Assembly (NCBI GenBank): GCA_946403965.1
Contig: CAMJBT010000020.1
Coordinates: forward strand, 1 to 49,362
Source: an uncultured Pseudobutyrivibrio sp.
Lineage (GTDB): Bacteria; Bacillota; Clostridia; Lachnospirales; Lachnospiraceae
Reading direction: 5' to 3'
DNA: 49,362 nucleotides
Both the position numbers and the translations under genes were made by a program. Shown here piece after piece: positions 1 through 6,762 of this stretch. Within the stretch, counting starts at the first letter, position 1. Each line of letters begins with the position of its first letter. The notes under the pieces are model-generated. The model was given only the letters and a program-made list of their open reading frames with translations. It made no database searches and had not been told where the DNA came from.

Positions 1-2
1 CA

Positions 3-614
3 CTTGGAAAGAGCGTTGTTACAGCTACAGAAATGCTTGAGTCTATGATTTCTAACCCACGTCCAACACGTGCTGAGATTTCAGACGTTGCAAACGCTGT
101 ATATGATGGAACATCAGCAATCATGCTTTCAGGCGAAAGTGCACAGGGTAAGTACCCAGTACAGGCTGTTGCTACAATGGCTGAAATCGCTGAGACAACA
201 GAGAAGGATATCAACTACGAAGGACGTTTCCGCAAGGATGATATCGAGATTATCAATACACCAGATGCTGTTTGCCACTCTACATGTTCTATGGCTATCG
301 ACGTTGAAGCAAAGGCTATCGTTGCTTGCACAATGTCAGGTTACACAGCAAAGCGTGTTAGCCGTTTCCGTTGCCCAGTTGATGTTATCGCTATGACAAC
401 AGACAACAAGGTATGGAGAAGACTTGCTCTTAGCTGGGGTGTTACACCAGTTCTCGTTGACAAGTTCACATCACTTGATGTTATGTTCAAGCACGCTGTA
501 TCTCGTGTACAGGATATGCTCGACTTACAGAACGGTGACAAGGTAGTTCTTACAGGTGGCCCAATCGATGGTTCTGTTGGTAACACTAACACAATCAAGG
601 TTGAGACAGTTTAA
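3..614 (+). CDS. pyk: Pyruvate kinase, C-terminal part (5' end outside window)
   Basis: Catalyses phosphoenolpyruvate + ADP to pyruvate + ATP, the last step of glycolysis, in the cytosol. The frame is already open at the window edge and reads the well-known block with [25 protein letters not shown] and AIMLSGESA, the end of the catalytic barrel. The C-terminal allosteric domain follows ([24 protein letters not shown], with [10 protein letters not shown]) and ends with [18 protein letters not shown], a usual pyruvate kinase terminus. Codon use is strongly biased to common codons, as expected for a highly expressed glycolytic gene. Only about 203 residues are visible; the N-terminal half and any extra domains cannot be judged. 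A clear terminator follows about 90 bp downstream. Confidence 0.97.
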   Translation, partial: LGKSVVTATEMLESMISNPRPTRAEISDVANAVYDGTSAIMLSGESAQGKYPVQAVATMAEIAETTEKDINYEGRFRKDDIEIINTPDAVCHSTCSMAIDVEAKAIVACTMSGYTAKRVSRFRCPVDVIAMTTDNKVWRRLALSWGVTPVLVDKFTSLDVMFKHAVSRVQDMLDLQNGDKVVLTGGPIDGSVGNTNTIKVETV

Positions 615-701
615 TAGAAACTTCTAAAATAAACTTTTAAAATTCTTGCAGGTTATTATTAAGAAGCATGCAAGAGATAAATAATATTGTTTGGGATAAT
701 G

Positions 702-736
702 AAAATGCCGGACCTCGAAAGGGGTTCGGCATTTTT
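702..736 (+). terminator. Intrinsic terminator after pyruvate kinase
   Basis: AAAATGCCG pairs with CGGCATTTT around an interior with further ACC/GGT pairing, followed by a T run. It ends the pyk transcript. Confidence 0.85.
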
Positions 737-895
737 AATGTATAGTACTATTTTCAATATAGTAAAAGCATCCTTCACCTGAATGATGTGTCCCCGCAAG
801 CATTGGGAGATAATTGCTTTCAGTAATTGCAGGCTTGCACTAAAAAGAAAAATCAAAGTAGACAGGATGATTTATCAAGTTGGTTGCGAAAGCTC
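737..895. other. Gene-free stretch, nothing recognised
   Basis: The region between the pyk terminator and the promoter of the next gene carries no convincing gene. A 60-codon open frame (783-965) lacks a Shine-Dalgarno site and recognisable content and runs into the next start codon, so it is not called. Confidence 0.5.
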
Positions 896-924
896 TTGCT
901 TTGTACATTCTGTTTCACTACAAT
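896..924 (+). promoter_or_regulatory. Sigma-A type promoter for the GT-C gene
   Basis: TTGCTT and TACAAT are separated by 17 bp. The predicted start near 931 leaves a leader of about 30 nt that includes the GGAGGAG ribosome site. Confidence 0.55.
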
Positions 925-961
925 ATCAAAGGTATGAATACAAAAACTTGGAGGAGTCGTT

Positions 962-2467
962 ATGAATACAAAACTGAGTAAATCAGAATGCATTAAATTG
1001 GCCGTTGTGATTCTTTGTATAGGATTACTGGTGATATTTTTTGGCTTTAGAAAAGTAAACTTTCATGTAGATGAAGTTTGGAATTATGGGCTTGCAAATA
1101 ATGTAGGTTCAATTGTACCATCAATTGATTATGGAAAAGAATACTCGGGTATGGGTCCATTTCAAACATATCTGACAGTTCAACCGGGTGAGAGGTTCAA
1201 CTATGTAAATGTATGGAAGAATCAGGCTGATGACGTGCATCCACCTCTTTCATATGTGTTCCTGCATACTATCTGTTCTTTATTTCCAAACACTTTTAGT
1301 ATCTGGTATGGAATAGGTATTAATTTGCTTTGGATGGCCATTACCATTGTCCTTCTCTATAAATTGGCAAAGGAAATATTTCGTGACGAGTTTACAGCTT
1401 TTGCCTTTGTATTATGTTATGGGACTACAGTTTTATTCCTTGATTCAGTCATTTTTATTAGAATGTATGCGCTGTTCAATATGTTTGCAGTTTCATTTGC
1501 ATATCTGGTGAAATTATATTGGGATAAACCATTAGATAAAAAGTTTTATATACTTTCAGGATTAAATCTTATATTAGGTGTATTTAGCCATTATTATTTT
1601 CTGATTTATGCATTTTTAATTTGCGGATTATTCTGTATTAATCTAATCATGCGCAAAGAATATAAAATGCTTAAGACTAGCATCATTACTTTTTTAGGTG
1701 CCGGTATTTTATATATTCTCCTTTGGTATCATATTTTAGGTCATCTGTTTAGAGGAAGTCGTGGTAAGCAGGCAATCGGTCAAGCTGCTTCATTGGGTGG
1801 CATCAAGGGAATAATTGGAATGTTCGGATTGATGGACGCTTCTGTATTTAGCATGTTAATGACAATTTTTGCTGTTTGTACAGCGATTATTCTGCTTCAA
1901 AAAAGAAAGGCAAAAGAGGCTATTTGGAGCTATAAATTTGCACTTGGTATAGCTGGCATAGCATATGTCATAATTGTAGGAAAAATTGCACCATTTGTCA
2001 CCATTAGATATATAATGGCAGTTGGCTTTGCGTTTATGATAGTTGGATTTATAGTAGGCTTAAAGGTTTTGCAGAAAAAGTTTAGCTATCTAAAATCCGT
2101 GAAGATATTGCTTGGACTTTTCCTTGTGTTGAATATTTTAAATTATGGAGCTAGAGGTTTTTACCTTCCGGACGATCATTATAATCCTTCATTGAATGTT
2201 GTTTTTGATGAGGTAAAAGATAAAAAGCTTGTGGAATATGTTTCTGAAGATTGGGAGATGATGTCTTTCTTTAAAGTTCTCACATCAGCTAAAACCTATG
2301 CTTTTATAAATGAAGATAATGCAGATGAATATATGGCCAAGCAGAATGAAGAGTATGTTCTTGTGCTAAGAGAGCAAGATGTTGACGAGCTTTTCCCAGA
2401 TTTGAATTATGATGTGATCACTAGCTACGACACAGTTGCCTATTATCTTGTTCATCCAGAGAAGTAA
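962..2467 (+). CDS. GT-C type membrane glycosyltransferase (GT39/ArnT-like)
   Basis: Polytopic membrane protein of 501 residues that probably transfers a sugar from a polyprenyl-phosphate donor to a cell-surface acceptor on the outer face of the membrane. The first membrane segment (about residues 11-29) is followed by NFHVDEVW, the DE motif (D37-E38) found in the first outer loop of GT-C enzymes. Roughly ten further hydrophobic segments follow, then a soluble C-terminal part of about 100 residues. The start has a strong GGAGGAG site about 6 nt upstream. It stands alone between the pyk terminator and the repeat arrays; no hairpin terminator is seen directly after it, so the transcript may run into array A. 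Acceptor and donor cannot be told from sequence. Confidence 0.8.
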   Translation: MNTKLSKSECIKLAVVILCIGLLVIFFGFRKVNFHVDEVWNYGLANNVGSIVPSIDYGKEYSGMGPFQTYLTVQPGERFNYVNVWKNQADDVHPPLSYVFLHTICSLFPNTFSIWYGIGINLLWMAITIVLLYKLAKEIFRDEFTAFAFVLCYGTTVLFLDSVIFIRMYALFNMFAVSFAYLVKLYWDKPLDKKFYILSGLNLILGVFSHYYFLIYAFLICGLFCINLIMRKEYKMLKTSIITFLGAGILYILLWYHILGHLFRGSRGKQAIGQAASLGGIKGIIGMFGLMDASVFSMLMTIFAVCTAIILLQKRKAKEAIWSYKFALGIAGIAYVIIVGKIAPFVTIRYIMAVGFAFMIVGFIVGLKVLQKKFSYLKSVKILLGLFLVLNILNYGARGFYLPDDHYNPSLNVVFDEVKDKKLVEYVSEDWEMMSFFKVLTSAKTYAFINEDNADEYMAKQNEEYVLVLREQDVDELFPDLNYDVITSYDTVAYYLVHPEK

Positions 2468-2516
2468 AGTAGATGAGTGTGTCTAATAGGGATGTTTGAA
2501 GAAAGAAAAGCAGCGA

Positions 2517-3024
2517 TCAGTCAATTATATGAAGATGAGTATGTGGAAAGAGTACTATATGATCTTATGTGATGTGTTTGACTGATTGTGTGAAGTAAAA
2601 AGAGTTACAGTCAGCCAATAATATGAAGTGAAGCGCAATTGAAGAGAGTGATATGAGGATTTGGCTGACTGGAAGAAGCTAAGAGAGGTATAGTCAGCTA
2701 ATTACATGAAGTGAAGGTCAAAGGAAGAGTGTGATAAGAGGTTTTTGACTGACTGGAAGAAGAAAAGAGAGGTATAGTCAGCCAATTGCATGAAGTGAAG
2801 CGTCAAAGAAGAGCGTAATATGTGGGTTTTGGCTGACTGGAAGAAGAGAAGTGAGGTATAGTCAGCCAATTACATGAAGTGAAGCCCTAAGGAAGAGAGT
2901 GATAAGAGGGTTTTAGCTGACTGGAAGAAGCTAAGCGAGGTATAGTCAGCCAATTGCATGAAGTGAAGCGCTAAGGAAGAGAGTGATAAGAGGGTTTTTG
3001 GCTGACTGGAAGAAGTGAAGCGAA
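2517..3024. repeat. Tandem array A: about six 84-bp units with inverted arms
   Basis: Units begin with the arm AGTCAGCCAA at 2609, 2692, 2776, 2860 and 2944 (spacing 83, 84, 84, 84), preceded by a degenerate unit at 2517. Each unit carries the complementary arm TTGGCTGACT about 43 nt downstream (2661, 2829, 2999; variants at 2745 and 2913), followed by GGAAGAAG and a purine-rich linker ending in GAGGTAT. The purine-rich interior has conserved words (ATGAAGTGAAG, GGAAGAGAGTGATAAGAG). In the first unit one arm changes C to T while the opposite arm changes G to A, which keeps the pair. Other units carry one mismatch or wobble. All six frames contain stops, so it is not coding although 84 is a multiple of three. 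Confidence 0.85.
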
Positions 3025-3086
3025 ATATATTCAGCTATTTATTATGCTAGGAATATATTATTAGACTGTAAGACTGAGAGTGTATT

Positions 3087-3109
3087 GATTCTTGCTGACA
3101 ATTTCATTG
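3087..3109 (-). repeat. Dispersed repeat copy a (minus orientation)
   Basis: Read on the minus strand, these 23 bp are identical to 22766-22788 and differ by one deletion from 6623-6644. The core is CAATGAAATTG followed by TCAGCAAGAATC. A separate hairpin, TTGATTTT/AAAATCAA (3123-3144), lies just downstream. Confidence 0.75.
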
Positions 3110-3246
3110 CTGTGTCCGGTTCTTGATTTTCTGAGGAAAATCAAAATTTTGCATTTTATAAAGAATTAGGGCAAATAATGTTAACAACATTTATAGATGT
3201 CTGAATACTTATTATATTCACAGACAATTCACAAATATCACACAAC

Positions 3247-3275
3247 TTGTACATAAATATTAGTTAATATATAAT
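3247..3275 (+). promoter_or_regulatory. Strong sigma-A type promoter in gene-free DNA
   Basis: TTGTAC (3247-3252), 17 bp, TATAAT (3270-3275). The predicted start is near 3282, directly in front of a short candidate RNA and its terminator. Confidence 0.7.
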
Positions 3276-3280
3276 CATCT

Positions 3281-3357
3281 CGAAAGAGATACAATTTTTT
3301 CATAACATTATTCTCCCTTTTGAAAGAGACGCTCCGCTGGCGTCTCTTTCGTATTTT
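3281..3357 (+). ncRNA. Candidate small RNA or attenuator leader (about 75 nt)
   Basis: The segment lies between the promoter above and a hairpin formed by GAAAGAGACG (3322-3331) and CGTCTCTTTC (3341-3350) with a modest T-rich tail. The first nine transcribed bases, CGAAAGAGA (3281-3289), are also perfectly complementary to TCTCTTTCG (3343-3351). Two near-identical 5' strands therefore compete for one 3' strand, the arrangement of a terminator/antiterminator pair. It holds no plausible plus-strand reading frame. Read through, the transcript would enter array B and then the M15 lipoprotein gene. Confidence 0.45.
3322..3357 (+). terminator. Intrinsic terminator of the candidate small RNA
   Basis: Ten-bp stem GAAAGAGACG/CGTCTCTTTC with a 9-nt loop, followed by GTATTTTATT. 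The T tract is interrupted, so efficiency may be partial. Confidence 0.6.
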
Positions 3358-3422
3358 ATTGAAATAATTACCTGATATCATATATACTCAGTGGTGATTT
3401 GATTATGCACAATAGTTATAAT

Positions 3423-3743
3423 GGCAAGTCAGAGGAAGGAAGCAGTAGGAAAAAAGCATACTAAAAAGGGGAAAGTAACAAAAAAGTATGCCTATATAGT
3501 CATAGAGGCAAGCCAGAGGAAGAAAGCTGCAGGAAAAAAAGCATACTGAGAAGGAGAAAGTAACAAAAAGTATGCCTATACACTCTTAGAGGCAAGTCAG
3601 AGGAAGGAAGAAGCAGGAAAAAAGCATACTGATGAGGAAGAAGTAACAAAAAGTATGCCTATACACTCTTAGAGGCAAGTCAGAGGGAGGAAATTGTAGG
3701 AAAAAAAGCATACTAAGAAGGGGAAAGTAACAAAAAAGTATGT
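3423..3743. repeat. Tandem array B: four 84-bp units with GCATACT/AGTATGC hairpins
   Basis: Units start with GGCAAG(T/C)CAGAG at 3423, 3507, 3591 and 3674 (spacing 84, 84, 83). Each carries GCATACT followed by a purine-rich loop (GAAAGTAACAAAAA) and AGTATGC; the last unit has AGTATGT, which keeps a G-U pair. An A run next to each arm varies by one base between units. A second possible pairing, TGCCT with AGGCA across unit borders, would exclude nothing but adds an alternative fold. Unit sequence is unrelated to array A, yet period and purine bias are the same. A 42-codon frame starting at 3421 has no ribosome site and breaks in unit two, so the array is judged non-coding. Confidence 0.85.
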
Positions 3744-3744
3744 C

Positions 3745-3780
3745 TTCTTGCGGGGCTTTTCCTTAAGTGGTTAGCAAGAA
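3745..3780 (+). repeat. 36-bp hairpin repeat, copy e2
   Basis: Matches the minus strand of 6686-6721 at 28 of 36 positions by eye, including the identical centre TTTTCCTTAAGT and identical ends TTCTTG and CAAGAA. The related stem TGTGGGCT/AGCCCACA occurs again after the LCP gene (19212-19237). Confidence 0.65.
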
Positions 3781-3862
3781 TCCTGTTTTGCAGGACATGA
3801 AAATAGATAAATCTATGTTCATGGTATTTACGATTCTTGTTTTTCAGTAGAAAAACAAGAAT
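3775..3862 (+). promoter_or_regulatory. Candidate structured leader upstream of the M15 lipoprotein
   Basis: CAAGAATC (3775-3782) can pair with GATTCTTG (3832-3839), enclosing two hairpins: CCTG/CAGG (3782-3794) and CATGAA..ATAGAT/ATCTAT..TTCATG (3796-3823), a three-way junction. The closing strand can instead form a 12-bp hairpin ATTCTTGTTTTT/AAAAACAAGAAT (3833-3862) that ends nine bases before the ribosome site. The two folds exclude each other, so a translational switch is possible. No known riboswitch class was recognised. Confidence 0.4.
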
Positions 3863-3884
3863 TTATATTAAGTGGAGATAAAAT

Positions 3885-5093
3885 ATGTGGAAGAAAAAAC
3901 GGATAATGTTATTGGTAAGCTGTATGCTGCTATTCACTTTTTTGATGGCCTGCAAAGCAGAAAATGTTGAAACGGGGCAGGAAGGTGGTTTGAATAATGG
4001 TAAAATTGCTACGGAGAAATTTGCTGATAGGCAGAAAAGTGAAATAGGAGATTCTGATAAAGTAGAATCAGGCTCTGGTAATGCAAGAAATCAGATGAAT
4101 TCAGAAGCAGAAGTGAAAATAAAAAAATTAGAAGAAGCATCAGTAAAAGAAGCCAAAAGCAAGCAGACAGAAGAAGCATCAGCAAAAGAAGCCAAAAGCA
4201 AGCAGACAGAAGAAGCATCGGTAAAAGATACCAAAAGCAAGCAGACAAAACAAGCATCTGGCAAAGGAGATAAAACCAAAGAGACAAAAGAAATAGCTGA
4301 TAATGGAGCCAAAACCAAGCAGGCAAAAGAAGCATCCGCAAAAGAAACCAAAAGCAAGCAAACAAAAGAAGCATCTGGCAAAGGAGATAAAACCAAAGAA
4401 ACAAAGGAAGCGGCTGCTTATATTGACAAAACAAATAAGACGCAAAAGGATAAGGTTATGAATGTTGCTAATGTGAAGGACAAAACAAATTTTTATGGGA
4501 TAGAGTTTACAGAAGATAGTGAGATTTTTGCAAGAATAAAAGGCAAATCGTATAAGGATAACTGTACAGTTCCGGTTTGTGATTTGCGATATTTACATGT
4601 GTTACATATTGGATTTGATGGTGAAACTCATGAAGGGGAGATTGTTTGCCACAAACTGATAGCAGAAGATCTTCTGGAAATTTTTGAAGAGCTATATAAT
4701 GCCAAGTATCCGATTGAAAAGATTAAGTTGGTAGATGAATATAATGCTGATGATGAGGCATCCATGGCTGCCAATAATTCTTCGAGTTTCAATTTCAGGT
4801 TTATTAGTTATACAAAAAAGATTTCAAAGCATGGATATGGGCTTGCTATGGATATTAACACTTTGTACAATCCCTATGTTAAAACTGTGAATGGTCAGCT
4901 TAGCATAGAACCAGCAAATGCCGCAGAATATGTGGATAGATCTAAAGATTTTCCTCATAAGATTGATGAAAATGATTTGGCGTATAAGCTTTTTGTTTCA
5001 CATGGATTTGAATGGGGAGGAGCATGGAAGAATTCCAAGGATTATCAACATTTTGAAGTGCCAGATTCGGTAGTGAAGAAATTATCATATTAA
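3885..5093 (+). CDS. M15-family D-Ala-D-Ala carboxypeptidase-like lipoprotein
   Basis: Predicted membrane-anchored peptidoglycan peptidase of 402 residues. A lipoprotein signal runs to the lipobox LMAC with C23 as the lipidated residue. Residues about 80-190 form a low-complexity spacer built from 12-residue units such as KEAKSKQTEEAS and GKGDKTKETKE, which may reach through the wall. The C-terminal domain holds the zinc site of M15 (VanY/L,D-endopeptidase-like) enzymes: SKHGYGLAMDIN (H316, D323) and DYQHFEV (H389), with GFEWGGAW between. Both metal-binding His and the Asp are present, so it is probably active. The start has GGAG 7 nt upstream. The long repeat-rich upstream region suggests complex control. 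It is followed by a bidirectional terminator. Substrate (D,D or L,D bond) is not decided by sequence. Confidence 0.85.
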   Translation: MWKKKRIMLLVSCMLLFTFLMACKAENVETGQEGGLNNGKIATEKFADRQKSEIGDSDKVESGSGNARNQMNSEAEVKIKKLEEASVKEAKSKQTEEASAKEAKSKQTEEASVKDTKSKQTKQASGKGDKTKETKEIADNGAKTKQAKEASAKETKSKQTKEASGKGDKTKETKEAAAYIDKTNKTQKDKVMNVANVKDKTNFYGIEFTEDSEIFARIKGKSYKDNCTVPVCDLRYLHVLHIGFDGETHEGEIVCHKLIAEDLLEIFEELYNAKYPIEKIKLVDEYNADDEASMAANNSSSFNFRFISYTKKISKHGYGLAMDINTLYNPYVKTVNGQLSIEPANAAEYVDRSKDFPHKIDENDLAYKLFVSHGFEWGGAWKNSKDYQHFEVPDSVVKKLSY

Positions 5094-5144
5094 AAATCCG
5101 GTGGTAATTTTCTGCTAATTGGCCAAATTAAAGACGTATTTACA

Positions 5145-5177
5145 AAAGGACAGGTTCATGTTAAACCTGTCCTTTTT
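5145..5177. terminator. Bidirectional terminator between convergent genes
   Basis: AAAGGACAGGTT/AACCTGTCCTTT forms a 12-bp stem with T runs on both strands. It separates the plus-strand lipoprotein gene from the minus-strand gene that follows. Confidence 0.85.
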
Positions 5178-5243
5178 AATGTTTGTGTTAAATGAAATTA
5201 TGAAATAGATAAATTATTAAACCAAGACACAGCTAAAGAAAAA

Positions 5244-6521
5244 CTATTGTCTATAAAATACAAAACCCTGGGAATTGCCATAGAAATAGCCATCACCTTT
5301 GCCTGCAATGTAGTATGCGAGGCCAGGGTTGTCACCGAAACAATGGATTTCCATCATAGGGCATAGACCGCGGTCGGATCTGTCGATGATTTCCCAGGAA
5401 CAAAGCTGGTCGCCGTAGCAATCTAAAAGAGGATAATAAACATAGGCTCCGTCAGATGCTAGCCTGATTGCTACCTTGTCACTAGGCGAGAACCAGGTTC
5501 CATAATAATCTTCTTTGTTAAGAAGAGTGTTTGATTTTTGCATGATGCTAGTGCTTTTTGGACCATCACATGTTTTTTTAAATAAAAGGTATGAGTCACT
5601 AGTAATCGCACCGCCTAAATCAGCTGTAGTTGTATTCGCACTTATTGATGTGCCGTTAGTAGATGAACAAGAGTTACTGTCATTAACTTTATCAGAAGTT
5701 TTAGAATCTGAACTACTTGAATCTGCTGTGGCATTTTCAGTAGTAGAACCTGTATCAGTACTTTCATCTCCTAGGTCTGCTATAAATTTGATAGAAGAAA
5801 TGCTATATCCGGAAAAGCAACTATAAGGGTTCTTTACCAGATTTATATCAAATGAATATGAATTGTCAGCTATTACTACATCATCTCCGTTAAAGGTCTT
5901 GCTTTCCTGGGTGATTACTGCATGAACCAGAACTCCACTAGTTGTTTGTTCGAAGGTATATCTATCAAAGAATACATCATTGTAAAATGATGAAGCATTG
6001 TTATAATCCAGAGATTCATTAAAAGTAAAGTCGGATTTTACACCTGTTAGTGCGTATGACATATATTCAGCCTGGGCTTCGCTTATTTTGTTTGAATTTT
6101 GCTCGCAAACAAAGTTAAGATATCCGAAACTGTAGTGTGAGTTCATTAAGTAATGTGAAGTGAAAAATTCCTGCCATTCGCTGCTTCTTGGTACGTCAGA
6201 ATTATAATCATTGTATGACTGTGCAAGGAGCGCTATAGCACCGCTTAAGTCATCTGATAATTCAAAAGTGCTTGGATATTGGTATTCCTGAACACCTAAA
6301 GCATCATAGTCAAAATCATTAGCATCAGTGGATGTAATATCTGCCTCGGGTTGTATGTTATTTGATGATGCAGCTATATTGGCTTGTTCCATTTCAATAT
6401 TTTTTGCCTGTTCGTCCAATCGTTGAATAGCAAAGTAAGTAAAGGATCCAATCGCAAGCAAAGCAGCTATGACAATTAGAGATATTGAAATAATACGCTT
6501 ATTTCTCTTTGGTTTTTTCAT
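5244..6521 (-). CDS. Membrane-anchored extracytoplasmic protein, function unknown
   Basis: A protein of 425 residues with a Lys/Arg-rich N-terminus and one membrane segment (about residues 9-29), so most of it should lie outside. Residues about 60-250 form a folded region with no family I recognise. A Ser/Thr/Asn-rich linker (about 255-305) follows, then a C-terminal domain of about 90 residues that begins YYGTWFSPSDKVAIRL and is rich in aromatic residues, Gly and Cys, like a small beta-barrel found in Lachnospiraceae secreted proteins. The start is supported by GGGAG upstream and a promoter at 6563-6590. It is a single-gene unit convergent with the M15 lipoprotein. No catalytic motif is visible. 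Confidence 0.75.
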   Translation of the reverse strand: MKKPKRNKRIISISLIVIAALLAIGSFTYFAIQRLDEQAKNIEMEQANIAASSNNIQPEADITSTDANDFDYDALGVQEYQYPSTFELSDDLSGAIALLAQSYNDYNSDVPRSSEWQEFFTSHYLMNSHYSFGYLNFVCEQNSNKISEAQAEYMSYALTGVKSDFTFNESLDYNNASSFYNDVFFDRYTFEQTTSGVLVHAVITQESKTFNGDDVVIADNSYSFDINLVKNPYSCFSGYSISSIKFIADLGDESTDTGSTTENATADSSSSDSKTSDKVNDSNSCSSTNGTSISANTTTADLGGAITSDSYLLFKKTCDGPKSTSIMQKSNTLLNKEDYYGTWFSPSDKVAIRLASDGAYVYYPLLDCYGDQLCSWEIIDRSDRGLCPMMEIHCFGDNPGLAYYIAGKGDGYFYGNSQGFVFYRQ

Positions 6522-6562
6522 TAAAAATAATTCTCCCTTGTGGTTTATTACTCAGTAATAGA

Positions 6563-6590
6563 ATTTTACTACTTTAATATAGAAATGCAA
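6563..6590 (-). promoter_or_regulatory. Promoter of the 425-residue protein
   Basis: On the minus strand TTGCAT (6590-6585), 16 bp, TAAAAT (6568-6563). The predicted start near 6556 gives a leader of about 35 nt. Confidence 0.6.
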
Positions 6591-6601
6591 TAACAAGAAA
6601 C

Positions 6602-6646
6602 TATGACTTCTTACTGACCAAACAATGAAATTGTAGCAAGAATCCT
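6602..6646 (+). repeat. Dispersed repeat copy b
   Basis: TATGACTTCTT, then a variable spacer, CAATGAAATTG (6623-6633) and TAGCAAGAATCCT. It follows the layout of 22747-22790 with arms TTCTTACTG and TAGCAAGAA that are partly complementary. Confidence 0.7.
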
Positions 6647-6663
6647 ACTTTTCAAGAAACAAC

Positions 6664-6742
6664 AAAATGACTGATAAGTTATGACTTCTTGTGGGCTACT
6701 TAAGGAAAAAGCCCACAAGAACCTATACTTACCAGTCATTTT
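6664..6742 (-). repeat. 79-bp near-perfect hairpin containing repeat copy e1
   Basis: Outer arms 6664-6679 and 6727-6742 match at 15 of 16 positions (AAAATGACTG..AAGT). Inner arms TTCTTGTGGGCT and AGCCCACAAGAA are perfect over 12 bp. Read on the minus strand it lies just downstream of the 400-residue gene and is followed by TTTTGTTGTTT, so it may act as its terminator. The inner 36 bp (6686-6721) recur in opposite orientation at 3745-3780. Confidence 0.75.
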
Positions 6743-6762
6743 GGGTAACTTGTGAAATTAAA

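Noticed and set aside
783..965. 60-codon frame before the GT-C gene
   Set aside because: No ribosome site, no recognisable content, overlaps the promoter and start of the real gene.
3243..3307. Minus-strand frame of about 21 codons with GGGAGAATAATGTT upstream, similar to the leader of the 6763-7965 gene
   Set aside because: Very short, no recognisable content and no promoter seen; at most a remnant of a duplicated gene start.
3421..3549. A 42-codon basic frame (MASQRKEAVGKK...) across array B
   Set aside because: No ribosome site, and the frame is destroyed by one-base changes in the A runs of unit two while the hairpins are kept.
2517..3743. CRISPR arrays
   Set aside because: Whole 84-bp units repeat, without variable spacers between short identical repeats, and there are no cas genes.
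4009..4445. Cys/Leu-rich open frames on the minus strand inside the M15 lipoprotein gene
   Set aside because: They are shadows of the Lys/Ala/Glu repeats; the plus frame has signal peptide, active-site motifs and ribosome site.
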